64,000 nucleotides of DNA, taken from NCBI RefSeq assembly GCF_900176635.1, contig NZ_FXLN01000003.1, positions 558,001-622,000 on the forward strand. Direction: 5' to 3'. The notes beneath the pieces were generated by a model. It worked only from the letters and a program-made list of their open reading frames with translations, was not told the DNA's origin and ran no database searches. Origin of the DNA: Clostridium merdae (lineage in GTDB: Bacteria; Bacillota; Clostridia; Oscillospirales; Acutalibacteraceae). Shown piece after piece: positions 1 through 8,112 of the stretch. How positions within the stretch are numbered: position 1 is the first letter of the stretch; each line of letters starts with the position of its first letter. The translations under genes were made by a program, and so were the position numbers.

Positions 1-722
1 CGTTTGGGAAACGACCCCAAACTAGAAAACAAAAGCTACTGTAAAGGCGCTCCATTAAAAATGCCCACTCTCCTAGCCATTATAAAAAATATGCAAAGTG
101 ATTCCGTCCGTCGACGGTCATTTTTAGAGCGCTCTCGTCCCCTCGCTGAAACAGGTTCGGTAGCTGATACTTCTTTTATTTAGAGCTGCAAAGCTGAACC
201 TTCCGCACAATCTGCAACGCGCAGGCTTGTTCCTGTGCGGAAAGAAGATGCAGAGCGGGAGCTCACCCGGATTCCAAAGGCAGAGCCTTTGGTCGTTGAG
301 AGGGAATCCAAAGGGAGAGAATCGATACTCTCCCTTTGGAAGGCCTTTGCAACCTTTCACCCTTTCGTGAAAGGTTGTGCCCGCCCCGGCATGAGGGGCA
401 AGCCCTGCGCCAGCAGAATTCCTGCGCCCGAGCGCAAAACTTCTTATATAACAATATCTTTATTAAAGCAAGAGAAAGCATAGCATGAGAGGCAAGCCCT
501 GCGCCAGCAGAAACCCTTGCGCCCAAGCGCAACACTTCTTTTACTAGCCAAACAAAAATTTTCTCTAAACTAAATAAAAAAGAGTCTAACAGATTTTAGA
601 GCGGCTAGTGCCGCAGAAGATTTCTTCTTTCTTTCATTCGCCCCTCAAGCCGGGGCAGGCTCGCCTTTTCTCGATGAGGAGAAAAGGCGGAAAGACTCAC
701 CAAAGGCTCTGCCTTTGGATTC
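1..722. repeat. Composite structured repeat, first unit
   Basis: Bases 1-77 recur at 723-799, and 117-418 recur at 838-1137 with few changes, so the unit is about 722 bp and in direct tandem. It is built from perfect hairpins: GTTTGGG/CCCAAAC near 2-21, CCAAAGG/CCTTTGG near 273-291, TCCAAAGGGAGAG/CTCTCCCTTTGGA near 307-340 and AACCTTTCA/TGAAAGGTT near 351-376. Part of the 3' end (about 388-445) is repeated again at 482-545. Bases 640-722 look like a short inverted piece of the same family, with a CGCCTTTTCTC/GAGAAAAGGCG hairpin. Short open frames here carry no ribosome site and lie in the hairpins, so I see no gene. Confidence 0.85.
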
Positions 723-1137
723 CGTTTGGGAAACGACCCCAAACTAGAAAACAAAAGCTACTGTAAAGGCGCTCCATTAAAAATGCCCACTCTCCTAGCT
801 TTCTAAAAAAACAACATTCAGATTTCATCCGTCGGCGGTCATTTTTAGAGCGCTCTCGTCCCCTCGCTGAAACAGGTTCGGTAGCTGATACTTCTTTTAT
901 TTAGAGCTGCAAGGCTGAACATTACGCACAATCTGCAACGCACAGGCTTGTTCCTGTGCGGAAAACAGATGCAGAGCGGGGGCTCACCCGGATTCCAAAG
1001 GCAGAGCCTTTGGTCGTTGAGAGGGAATCCAAAGGGAGAGAATCGACACTCTCCCTTTGGAAGGCCTTTGCAACCTTTCACCCTTTCGTGAAAGGTTGTG
1101 CCCGCCCCGGCATGAGGGGCAAGCCCTGCGCCAGCGT
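723..1137. repeat. Composite structured repeat, second (partial) unit
   Basis: This is the second copy of the unit that starts at base 1. It is near-identical over 723-799 and 838-1137, with a divergent AT-rich stretch between them. It ends abruptly just before the asnB terminator. The unit boundary falls exactly at the window edge, so more copies may lie to the left. Confidence 0.85.
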
Positions 1138-1172
1138 AATACCTCACTACAGAACGCATATTAAGAATAAAA

Positions 1173-1210
1173 AATGAGAAGAGTCACAGAATCTTCTGCC
1201 TCTTCTCATT
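1173..1210 (-). terminator. Terminator of the asnB operon
   Basis: Arms AATGAGAAGAG (1173-1183) and CTCTTCTCATT (1200-1210) form an 11-bp stem. On the minus strand it is followed by a T-rich tail, just after the asnB stop codon. Confidence 0.85.
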
Positions 1211-1219
1211 ATAAAACAA

Positions 1220-3088
1220 CTATTTAAAATTCGGCATGTCGCCTTCCTCGTGCTCCGCTCCCTCAAAATAAACCTGATACCACAGCAGGAACACAAACAC
1301 CGTCCATATGCGGCGGCTGTAATCACGGCGGCCTTTAAAGTGGTCTTCCAAGTACCGCAAAAGCTCCTCTGTATGGAAGAACTGCTTTGCCAAATCGGAA
1401 GAAAACGCGTCTTTTACCACTTGGTAATACCGTTCATCTCTTAGCCACACACGAGTAGGAACCGGGAAGCCCAGCTTTTCTTTCTTCGCTGTACGAGCCG
1501 GAAGATGACGAAGTGCAGCCTGGCGCATCGCATATTTCGTGGTGTCATTTTTCAGGCGTAAACGCTTCGGAATAGACGATGCTACACGGAACACCTCTTT
1601 ATCCAAAAACGGAACACGCAGCTCAAGCGAGTTAGCCATACTCATGCGGTCTGCCTTAAGCAGAATATCTCCTACCATCCAAAGATTCATGTCGAGATAT
1701 TGCATGCGGGTCACATCATCCAAATCCTTTACGCGGTCGTAATACGGCTTTGTAAGGGTTTGGGGCTTTGTCGCAATCGAGGGGTCTTTGAGCAAACGCT
1801 TTTTATCCTCATACCCGAACATTTTGGCATTGCCAATAAAGCTTTGGTTTGTAGGCAATTCACCACGTGTAATAAAGCCTTGTCCCACAAAATGCCACGG
1901 CACCTTTTGCACAACACGGCGCAAAAATGTGCGAAGCCATTGTGGCAGCTTATGGTATTTCTCAAAAACATCCGGTTCATTGTAAACGGTGTAGCCACCA
2001 AAGAGCTCATCCGCTCCCTCGCCGGACAATACAACCTTTACATACTCACTCGCAAGCTTTGATACAAAAAACAGTGCAATGCAGGAGGGGTCCGCTAGAG
2101 GCTGATCCATATGGTACTGCACTTTTTTAATATTGCCCCAGAATTCTTCAGAGGTAATTAGCTTCTTATGGTGCTCAACGCCAATCTCTTTTGAAAGAGT
2201 TTCCGCAAAATCAATCTCATTGTACTTTTCGCCAAAATCAAACCCTACGGTAAAGGTTTTCTGCCCCGGGAAATACGTTGCCACGTAGCTGGAATCCACA
2301 CCGCTAGACAGGAAGCAGCCTACCTCAACGTCGCTAATCTTATGGCATTCTACGGATTCCTCAAACACCTTCTCAATGCGGTCAATTGCTTCCTCTTCCG
2401 AGAGGGATTCATCCGGCTCAAAGCGCGGCTCCCAATAGCGGGTGGTCGTTACCTTACCGTCACGGTACCACAGGTAATGGGCGGGCAAAAGGCAAAACAC
2501 GCCTTCAAAAAAGGTTTTCGGCGGCACGGCATATTGAAATGAGAGGTAATTGTTCAGCGTATCGTAATCTAGGCGCTTTTCAAACCCCGGGAACTCTAAA
2601 ATGCTTTTAATCTCCGAGCCATACACAAAATGGTCGTTTACCGTTGTGTAATGCAGCGGCTTAATGCCAAAAAAATCTCTCGCAATAAACAGAGACTTAT
2701 CTTTGGTGTTCCAGATTGCAAACGTGAACATTCCGCGCAGGCGGTTCAGCAACCCCTCCTGCCACTCTTCAAAGCCGTGAATCAACACTTCTGAATCTGT
2801 GTGTGTCGTAAACACATGGCCTTTTTCAATCAGCTCATCACGCAGCTTCTGGTAGTTGTAAATTTCACCGTTAAAGGTAAGCACCAGCGTTTTATCTTCG
2901 TTAAAAATCGGCTGGTCGCCCGTAGAAGACACATCGATAATACTCAGGCGGCGGAATCCCATTGAGATATCCTCCGTTTGAAAGGAGCCACTGCTGTCTG
3001 GCCCGCGGTGTGTAATCTTGTCGGTCATGCTTTTGAGCACGGCCTCTCTATCTATAATTTCGCCTGTAAATCCGCATACTCCACACAT
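1220..3088 (-). CDS. asnB: Asparagine synthase (glutamine-hydrolysing)
   Basis: This enzyme makes asparagine from aspartate, glutamine and ATP in the cytoplasm. The 622-residue protein begins MCGVCGF, so Cys2 is the class II glutamine amidotransferase nucleophile after Met removal. RGPDSSG and NGEIYNY follow as glutaminase-domain motifs. The synthetase half carries the PP-loop SSGVDSS near residue 260 and a SGEGADELFGGY motif. Length fits the AsnB family. It is the last gene of a minus-strand operon, 27 bp after the CpXC gene, and is followed at once by a terminator. The ATG is preceded by AAGGA at suitable spacing. Asparagine synthesis is the safest reading, though AsnB paralogues can amidate other substrates. 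Confidence 0.93.
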   Translation of the reverse strand: MCGVCGFTGEIIDREAVLKSMTDKITHRGPDSSGSFQTEDISMGFRRLSIIDVSSTGDQPIFNEDKTLVLTFNGEIYNYQKLRDELIEKGHVFTTHTDSEVLIHGFEEWQEGLLNRLRGMFTFAIWNTKDKSLFIARDFFGIKPLHYTTVNDHFVYGSEIKSILEFPGFEKRLDYDTLNNYLSFQYAVPPKTFFEGVFCLLPAHYLWYRDGKVTTTRYWEPRFEPDESLSEEEAIDRIEKVFEESVECHKISDVEVGCFLSSGVDSSYVATYFPGQKTFTVGFDFGEKYNEIDFAETLSKEIGVEHHKKLITSEEFWGNIKKVQYHMDQPLADPSCIALFFVSKLASEYVKVVLSGEGADELFGGYTVYNEPDVFEKYHKLPQWLRTFLRRVVQKVPWHFVGQGFITRGELPTNQSFIGNAKMFGYEDKKRLLKDPSIATKPQTLTKPYYDRVKDLDDVTRMQYLDMNLWMVGDILLKADRMSMANSLELRVPFLDKEVFRVASSIPKRLRLKNDTTKYAMRQAALRHLPARTAKKEKLGFPVPTRVWLRDERYYQVVKDAFSSDLAKQFFHTEELLRYLEDHFKGRRDYSRRIWTVFVFLLWYQVYFEGAEHEEGDMPNFK

Positions 3089-3115
3089 AACCTAATCCTT
3101 GAGTCCCTTCTCCGG

Positions 3116-3748
3116 TTATTGCTCCAGCAGCGTTCTGGCAAGTGCCAAATCCACCAACTGAAAGCCTGATTCCTGAAAATCTACCCGCTCTGCAGCGCGA
3201 AGCGATTTTTCATATACTTCTAGCCGAACCCCTTGGTATACCGGCTTCTCTTCGCCCCGAAGGAACATAGAAAAACCCAAGTAGTCCAGCTCTTCACTCA
3301 TCGTTAAAAAAAATGTACGATCCACCCGTGTTTGCTGCTTGCTCTCTGTCAGCTCCTGTAAAGCGAGCTTCACCATCTCTAGAGCCACATCATTGAGTCC
3401 GCTTTCAAAAATCATTACCTTTTCTTTCAGCTCAGCAGGGGAAAGCACCAATCTTTTTTTCAATCCCGCTAATCCCGGGTGTCGTTGTTCCGCCTCAATT
3501 ACCTGCTGGGTACGCCCCGAAGGTGATAAACAGATTAATAGCCCGCGCTCTTTATCGTGGTACAGGCATGGGTAAACCATCTGCGCCTGATAGTTACAGT
3601 CGGGGCATTCCCAGAAGAACAGAGTTTCATCCAACATGCGCTCCCGCTGTTCCGGGTCGGCAGAAGCGTCAATCTCAATCCACATATGGCTTTTGTTTAC
3701 CGCCCCGCAACCGGGGCAGCTCAGCTCTTTGGTAATGCAGGCTGCCAT
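3116..3748 (-). CDS. CpXC domain protein
   Basis: This is a 210-residue protein with two CxxC pairs near the N-terminus (CPGC near residue 11 and CPDC near residue 50). That spacing matches the CpXC family, predicted zinc-binding proteins of unknown function common in Clostridia. The rest is soluble and mostly helical, with no membrane segment. It sits between mnmA (47 bp upstream) and asnB (27 bp downstream) and is probably cotranscribed. A GGGGTG ribosome site precedes the ATG. The zinc site is inferred from the cysteines; no function can be assigned from context. Confidence 0.75.
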   Translation of the reverse strand: MAACITKELSCPGCGAVNKSHMWIEIDASADPEQRERMLDETLFFWECPDCNYQAQMVYPCLYHDKERGLLICLSPSGRTQQVIEAEQRHPGLAGLKKRLVLSPAELKEKVMIFESGLNDVALEMVKLALQELTESKQQTRVDRTFFLTMSEELDYLGFSMFLRGEEKPVYQGVRLEVYEKSLRAAERVDFQESGFQLVDLALARTLLEQ

Positions 3749-3795
3749 TCTAACACCCCATTGCTTCTTATTCTAAAAGTTTGTACCAATTTTTC

Positions 3796-4866
3796 TTACT
3801 TTAATATGGTTCCGCCGCCAACCACCAAATTTTCTTGGTAAAATACCACCGCTTGTCCCGGTGTGACCGCACGCTGCGGTTCATCAAAAATCACGCGAAC
3901 CTGTCCCTCGGCATCAGGCACCACCCGTGCCTGCGCCGGCATTGCTTGGTAGCGTACCTTTGCCTGCACCAACAGCTCGGTAGGCGGCTCATCAAACGCA
4001 ATCCAATTCAGGTCGCCAGCCACCAGCTCTTTTGCGTACTGGCTGCCCTCTGGCCCAAGAATAATTCGGTTATATTCAGCATCAATTGCTGTCACATACA
4101 TTGGCTGGGGGAAGCTAATACCAAGTCCCTTTCGCTGGCCCACGGTATAATGGGTAATTCCCTTATGCCGCCCTAGCACATTGCCCTGCGCATCTACAAA
4201 ATCGCCCTCCGGCAGCTCTTTCCCAGTGTAGCGGCGAATAAACCCGGCATAATCTTTGTCTTCCACAAAACAAATTTCTTGGCTATCTGGCTTTTTCGCT
4301 ACCGGCAGCTCTGCCTCCTGCGCCAAACGGCGCACCTCCGGCTTCTCCAGTTCACCAATGGGGAAAAGCGTGTGTGCAAGCTGTTCCTGCGTTAAGGAAT
4401 ACAGTGCATAGCTTTGGTCTTTCCCCGCAGGGGAACGGTACAAAAGCCACCGCCCTGCCTCATTTTGCCGCACAATGGCATAATGCCCAGTGGCAACGGC
4501 ATCAAAACCAAGCTGTTTGGCACGGCGCAGCATTTCTTCAAATTTTAAATACCGGTTGCAGTTAATGCAGGGGTTTGGTGTACGCCCGGCCTGGTATTCC
4601 TTTGCAAATGGGTCAATAACATCGCGCTCAAACTCCTGCGTAAAATTCATGACCAAATGCTCAATCCCTAGCCGGTAGCAAACACGCCGCGCGTCATCTA
4701 TGTCATCTAAAGAACAGCAGCCACCGTTCTGGCTGCTGCACATGTACTCATCTGGGCGAAGGCGCATGGTCATTCCCGTCACTTCATAGCCCTGCTTCTG
4801 CAGCAAAAGAGCAGCGACAGAGCTATCCACCCCGCCGCTCATTCCCAGCAGTATTTTTTTGCTCAT
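3796..4866 (-). CDS. mnmA: tRNA-specific 2-thiouridylase MnmA
   Basis: MnmA thiolates U34 of tRNA-Lys, -Glu and -Gln, using ATP and sulfur passed on from a cysteine desulfurase. The 356-residue protein has the PP-loop SGGVDSS at residues 10-16. NPCINC near residue 97 holds the catalytic cysteine, and SQEICFVED near residue 197 holds the second one. Length and order fit the family. Its ATG overlaps the flavodoxin stop by 4 bp, so the two are translationally coupled. No cysteine desulfurase gene is seen in the window. Confidence 0.95.
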   Translation of the reverse strand: MSKKILLGMSGGVDSSVAALLLQKQGYEVTGMTMRLRPDEYMCSSQNGGCCSLDDIDDARRVCYRLGIEHLVMNFTQEFERDVIDPFAKEYQAGRTPNPCINCNRYLKFEEMLRRAKQLGFDAVATGHYAIVRQNEAGRWLLYRSPAGKDQSYALYSLTQEQLAHTLFPIGELEKPEVRRLAQEAELPVAKKPDSQEICFVEDKDYAGFIRRYTGKELPEGDFVDAQGNVLGRHKGITHYTVGQRKGLGISFPQPMYVTAIDAEYNRIILGPEGSQYAKELVAGDLNWIAFDEPPTELLVQAKVRYQAMPAQARVVPDAEGQVRVIFDEPQRAVTPGQAVVFYQENLVVGGGTILK

Positions 4867-5378
4867 TCTTTCTTTTCTCCGTCCTGTTCGCTGAGCTCCA
4901 GCTTGCCGTCACTTGTTAGGCGGAACGCTTTTCGCTCCGCCTTCACATCATAAATCAATTCTCGTGTTGCCTGCAAATCCAAAACCTGCGGGCAAACAGC
5001 CCCTGCCTGCTCAAGCTCTGTGCGCAACAGGTTGGCTGCCTCTCCGGCACCGCCGGCGTGGGTAATAAACCCATACACCGTTTTGCCGCTCAAATCGTAT
5101 TCCCGAATAAAGTCGTTTACGGCAGGCGTAACATTACCCGCCCAAACTGGGGAAGCTACAACCAGAGTATCGTACTCTGAAATATCGGTATCAACAGGCA
5201 ATATGTCGCCGCTCTTGCGCCGAATTGCGTCATACACGCCAAGCGTATATGCACCAATTAGGCCACGGCGGGCAATTTCCTTTAATTCCACAAAATCGGC
5301 GTCCAGCGATTTTGCCATACAGCCGCACAGCTTTTTTGTTTTCCCCGTTTGAGAAAAACAGACGATTAAAGGTTTCAT
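4863..5378 (-). CDS. Flavodoxin family protein
   Basis: This 171-residue protein opens with the flavodoxin fold signature: beta-strand PLIVCFSQTGKTKKL with the phosphate-binding T/S loop at residues 9-14. VVASPVWAGN near residue 73 is the second FMN loop, and a FITHAGG strand follows. It is probably an FMN electron carrier or small NAD(P)H:quinone-type reductase. An AGGGAGTG ribosome site sits 5 bases before the ATG, and the stop overlaps mnmA. A link to tRNA thiolation is not shown by the sequence and may be only operon coincidence. Confidence 0.8.
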   Translation of the reverse strand: MKPLIVCFSQTGKTKKLCGCMAKSLDADFVELKEIARRGLIGAYTLGVYDAIRRKSGDILPVDTDISEYDTLVVASPVWAGNVTPAVNDFIREYDLSGKTVYGFITHAGGAGEAANLLRTELEQAGAVCPQVLDLQATRELIYDVKAERKAFRLTSDGKLELSEQDGEKKE

Positions 5379-5390
5379 GCCGGCACTCCC

Positions 5391-5921
5391 TTACTCTTCG
5401 CTGGGAGGAATCACACTGCCGTCTATATCGTCGGCGGCTTCACCAGTGGTTTGGGATTCTGTTACACGAAACTCATCATCGTATTCTGAGGCCGCGTGGG
5501 AATGGCTTCTTCCAACCCCATCAACTCGGTGCAGTTCACGTTCATCCTCATACAGGTCGTCATCGTAGCTGTCAAACTCCACATCGCGAGCCTGGCAAGC
5601 ATAGCAATCCTCATAATCCTCGTACTCGTTGTAGTCGTCCTCTTCCTCGTCGGTAAGTTCCTCCAAACGAGTCAAAGCACGGTCCAACCGGCGGCGAGAA
5701 TTTTCAAGTGACAAACAGTGGCGCTCTGTCTCTTCCAAGTCTTTGTCGCGCAGATTATTAAAATAGTATTTACCCAAAGCAATATACGCACGGTCAATGT
5801 TCTTTTCCTCACTGCGAACTACGGCCTTGATACGGTTAATCAGCGCACTCTTTCGGTTGGCTTCCACTACAAAATCAATCGCTTTTGTCACACTGGATGC
5901 GACGGAAGATAAAATTTTCAT
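5391..5921 (-). CDS. Small acidic conserved protein, function unknown
   Basis: I take the ATG at 5921, preceded by GGAGAA, rather than the longer frame to 5984, giving 176 residues. The N-terminal half is basic and helical, with MKILSSVASSVTKAID at the start. The C-terminal half is very rich in Asp, Glu and Tyr, with one Cys-x2-Cys pair (CYAC). There is no signal peptide or membrane segment. It is the first gene of the operon leading to mnmA and asnB. The helical N-terminus followed by an acidic tail recalls small clostridial proteins of unknown role; I do not recognise the family. Confidence 0.65.
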   Translation of the reverse strand: MKILSSVASSVTKAIDFVVEANRKSALINRIKAVVRSEEKNIDRAYIALGKYYFNNLRDKDLEETERHCLSLENSRRRLDRALTRLEELTDEEEDDYNEYEDYEDCYACQARDVEFDSYDDDLYEDERELHRVDGVGRSHSHAASEYDDEFRVTESQTTGEAADDIDGSVIPPSEE

Positions 5922-6005
5922 AGCTTCTCCTTTATCCGCTGCACCGTTTCGTTTGAATTGCCGGGAGTCCGGCCGAAACGGCAAATTTTTTCAATTGCTG
6001 CACTT

Positions 6006-6011
6006 ATTATA
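6006..6011 (-). promoter_or_regulatory. -10 box of the 5.9-1.2 kb operon
   Basis: TATAAT reads on the minus strand about 85 bases before the first start codon. The -35 region is poor (TGTTAT or GTTATT depending on spacing). This is the only good -10 in the gap between the operon and the ImmA-like gene. Confidence 0.5.
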
Positions 6012-6069
6012 TCGCAAAAGGTCATGGAATAACAGAAAAATTTTGTGAATTTATTTTTTCAGAAGTATT

Positions 6070-6534
6070 TTAAGAGACCAATGCTTGGCTTTTCTCCATA
6101 CAAAGGGTAACCACTCGCTCCGGAATACCCGAAAGCTGCGAAACACACTCTACTGTAAGGGGATGATACCACTCTCGCCAGTCTGGTAGTCTATCTCGCA
6201 ACAAGAGGCATGCCGCGAAATAATCTGCCTGATTTTCAATTCTGGGAATACAAAAATTCGTAGTCTCACTTAGCTCAATCGCATTCGTTTTCCCGTGCAA
6301 AAGAACATGCCCCAGCTCGTGTGCGCAAATATAATCGTGCAGCTTGGGGGAAACGGCTAAATTAAGCACAATCGTAAAACGCTGCTGAAAACACAGGCAA
6401 AAGCCATTTACGCACTGGGGAAGCTCTTGCCACAGCACGGGGATGCCCAGGAGGTCGCACAGCTCAAACACGTCGCTGTTGCCATAGCGCAGCCGCAGTG
6501 AGCGAACCACCTGTTCAATCCTTTGATTCGTCAT
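6070..6534 (-). CDS. ImmA/IrrE-type metallopeptidase
   Basis: The start is the ATG at 6534, preceded by GGAGGAGGGAGAA, and it overlaps the upstream XRE gene by 20 bp. The 154-residue product carries the zinc-peptidase motif HELGH (inside CAHELGHVLLHGK) and a downstream NQADYFAACLL segment that supplies the third ligand. ImmA-type proteases cleave their partner repressor, as ImmA does to ImmR in ICEBs1. The overlap with an XRE repressor gene fits this pairing exactly. Function is inferred from family and context; the signal that triggers cleavage is unknown. Confidence 0.85.
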   Translation of the reverse strand: MTNQRIEQVVRSLRLRYGNSDVFELCDLLGIPVLWQELPQCVNGFCLCFQQRFTIVLNLAVSPKLHDYICAHELGHVLLHGKTNAIELSETTNFCIPRIENQADYFAACLLLRDRLPDWREWYHPLTVECVSQLSGIPERVVTLCMEKSQALVS

Positions 6535-6916
6535 TTTCTCCCTCCTCCGGAATGGCAATTGCAGCCGCCACTCGGATTGCATTCACAATTTTTTCTCGGT
6601 CTGCCTCGGAAAGCGGTGTACCATTAAACATCAGCCCCTGCTGATTTTTTAGAATGTTGGTAAAGCGGTCTATTACAGAGTTCACCTCTTGCTCCTGCCC
6701 CGCCTGCGGCTCCTGCCGAAAACCCAAAAGAGTGTCGGTACTCACATGGAACATGCGTGCTAAGCGCGCTAGTAATTCGCTGTCCGGCTCACGCCGACCC
6801 TGCTCGTACATGCCCACAGCAGAAGCAGAAATGCCCAAGCGGGTTGCCAGCTGTGCTTGTGTAAGCCCATATTCTGTTCGCAATCGTTTCAATTCAGCCG
6901 AAAACATAACGCTCAC
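6515..6916 (-). CDS. XRE family transcriptional regulator, ImmR-like
   Basis: This 133-residue protein has an N-terminal Cro/C1 helix-turn-helix (residues about 8-62, with LTQAQLATRLGIS and SAVGMYEQGRREP as the two key helices). A less conserved C-terminal tail follows and may be the target of the overlapping ImmA-like protease. The frame begins with GTG at 6916 behind a GGAGTGG site, and an ATG three codons in is the alternative. It is divergent from the 7230 gene, so it may repress that promoter as well as its own. Confidence 0.83.
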   Translation of the reverse strand: MSVMFSAELKRLRTEYGLTQAQLATRLGISASAVGMYEQGRREPDSELLARLARMFHVSTDTLLGFRQEPQAGQEQEVNSVIDRFTNILKNQQGLMFNGTPLSEADREKIVNAIRVAAAIAIPEEGENDESKD

Positions 6917-7113
6917 CCATTCAAACCACTCCTACGAAGCCACCACAATCATACTTTCAATAATATGTACTTTTTCGGAGTTTTAATTGATGCTATTGTA
7001 TCACACATTTCGTGTTTTATCAATCGATTTTAAAATTTATAACGCCTTCTTCACGGCATTGTCCCAACTATCACCCTGTGACATAATTATCGAACATTTG
7101 TTTAATAATTTGG

Positions 7114-7142
7114 TTGAATCACGGGTATGGCTATGTTATGAT
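7114..7142 (+). promoter_or_regulatory. Sigma-A promoter for the 7230/7439 gene pair
   Basis: TTGAAT (7114-7119) and TATGAT (7137-7142) are 17 bp apart, leaving a leader of about 80 nt before the 7230 gene. This 230-base gap between the divergent XRE gene and the 7230 gene also holds CGAACATTTGTTTA at 7091. That is only a near-match to the Firmicutes LexA box and is not called. Confidence 0.65.
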
Positions 7143-7229
7143 GTATTTGACAAGCCCCGGTAATTCATTCCACTCTGCCGTGCTTTGTCATTCAATCTAC
7201 ACGTTACGTGTATTTAAAGGAGAAATGAC

Positions 7230-7442
7230 ATGGATTATATGAGTTGGGGAGAAGAATATCTTACGGAAGCGAAAGAGCTAAAAAACAGAGTTGATTTTTT
7301 GCGTAATCAACGAAAAGAAGCCACGGCAAATGAAGCAAAAGATATGGATTTAAGAATCGCCATAATTTATTCTATGTATTTGGATTGCCGAGAAACCGGG
7401 AAACTGTTACAAAGCTACGCGAAAAGAGGTGGAAAGCTTTGA
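7230..7442 (+). CDS. Small helical protein, function unknown
   Basis: This 70-residue, charged and helical protein has no signal peptide or cysteine cluster and a single predicted coiled region (about residues 8-45). The ATG follows AAAGGAG closely, so the start is clear. Its stop TGA overlaps the TTG start of the sigma-like gene in a TTGA junction. It may act as a partner of that protein. I do not recognise a named family. Confidence 0.6.
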   Translation: MDYMSWGEEYLTEAKELKNRVDFLRNQRKEATANEAKDMDLRIAIIYSMYLDCRETGKLLQSYAKRGGKL

Positions 7443-7747
7443 GGAATAAGCGCTTATCGTTAGACCAATTTACAGAAGGCCTTGCAGGATTTCAATTATA
7501 TGCCCGGCAAGGGGAAAGTTCCGATACTGAGTACCACCGCATGCTACAAACACTTCGCAAGGCGATGGACGGCGAGCTCACAGACCGCCAGCGTGAATGC
7601 TTACAGCTTTGTTTCTTTGATGGCTTAACAGCTAGGCAGGCGGCAGATGAGCTTGCCATTCACGAGTCTACTGTAAGCAGGCACTTAAAAAAAGCACGCC
7701 AGCGCTTGGGGCGCGTGCTTTTATACTCATTTGACCGCCTGGAATAA
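7439..7747 (+). CDS. Sigma-70 region 4-like HTH protein
   Basis: The start is TTG at 7439, placed 6 bases after GAGGTGG and overlapping the previous stop, which gives 102 residues. Residues about 45-95 form a sigma-70 region 4 helix-turn-helix (LTDRQRECLQL, then LTARQAADELAIHESTVSRHLKKAR). There is no region 2, so it cannot act alone as a normal sigma factor. It may be a small sigma-like activator, as seen in clostridial mobile elements. It lies directly upstream of tRNA-Arg(CCT), and the coupled gene pair is divergent from the XRE/ImmA pair. Confidence 0.75.
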   Translation: MRNKRLSLDQFTEGLAGFQLYARQGESSDTEYHRMLQTLRKAMDGELTDRQRECLQLCFFDGLTARQAADELAIHESTVSRHLKKARQRLGRVLLYSFDRLE

Positions 7748-7749
7748 TA

Positions 7750-7778
7750 TTGACAAATACCCTGCCCTGCTGTAAAAT
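7750..7778 (+). promoter_or_regulatory. Promoter of tRNA-Arg(CCT)
   Basis: TTGACA (7750-7755) and TAAAAT (7773-7778) are separated by 17 bp and lie about 50 bases before the tRNA. A CCCTGC/GCAGGG hairpin sits between the promoter and the tRNA. Confidence 0.75.
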
Positions 7779-7829
7779 AAAACAGCTAGTTGCCCTGCGG
7801 GGCAGGGTTTCCATTACCATTTATCATTT

Positions 7830-7906
7830 GTCTCCGTAGCTCAGCTGGATAGAGCGTTCGCCTCCTAAGCGAAAGGCCGTGCGTTCAAATCGCGCCGGGG
7901 ACGCCA
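7830..7906 (+). tRNA. tRNA-Arg (anticodon CCT)
   Basis: The cloverleaf is complete: acceptor GTCTCCG/CGGGGAC, a D-arm with AGCTCAGCTGGATAGAGC, anticodon stem TTCGC/GCGAA with loop CTCCTAA, and a T-loop TTCAAAT. CCA is encoded at 7904-7906. The anticodon CCT reads AGG. Confidence 0.95.
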
Positions 7907-7955
7907 CAAAAACAGCCTGCAAACAAAAAAGTTTGCAGGCTGTTTTTGTGGCGTC
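7900..7955 (+). terminator. 25-bp perfect hairpin that includes the tRNA 3' end
   Basis: Bases 7900-7924 and 7931-7955 are exact reverse complements with a 6-A loop. The left arm starts inside the tRNA acceptor stem, so it includes the CCA end. The outer part serves as a terminator in either direction. Nothing breaks the pairing over 25 bp. Confidence 0.85.
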
Positions 7956-7991
7956 TTGACAGCAATGATATAATAAGTTAGTTATAACTAA
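7956..7991 (+). promoter_or_regulatory. Promoter/operator region of the siderophore-binding gene
   Basis: TTAGTTATAACTAA (7978-7991) is a perfect 14-bp palindrome, next to TTGACA (7956-7961) and TATAAT (7969-7974), which are too close to pair with each other. The palindrome is in the right place for a metal-responsive repressor such as a DtxR- or Fur-type protein, but it matches no consensus exactly. The leader to the 8113 start is over 100 nt. Confidence 0.45.
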
Positions 7992-8112
7992 TTGGACATT
8001 GAGATTAAATTTATGTGTACATCGAATTATACATGCATTAACTTAATCACACATGTAAAAACGCGAATGCAACTGTTAGTATTAACGAACACAGTGAAAA
8101 AGGAGAACTAAA

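Noticed and set aside
124..1177. Several 60-100 codon open frames on both strands in the first 1.2 kb
   Set aside because: They fall in the repeat hairpins, have no ribosome sites and mirror each other across strands.
7091..7104. LexA box upstream of the 7230 gene
   Set aside because: CGAACATTTGTTTA differs from the Firmicutes consensus at key places and does not overlap the promoter.
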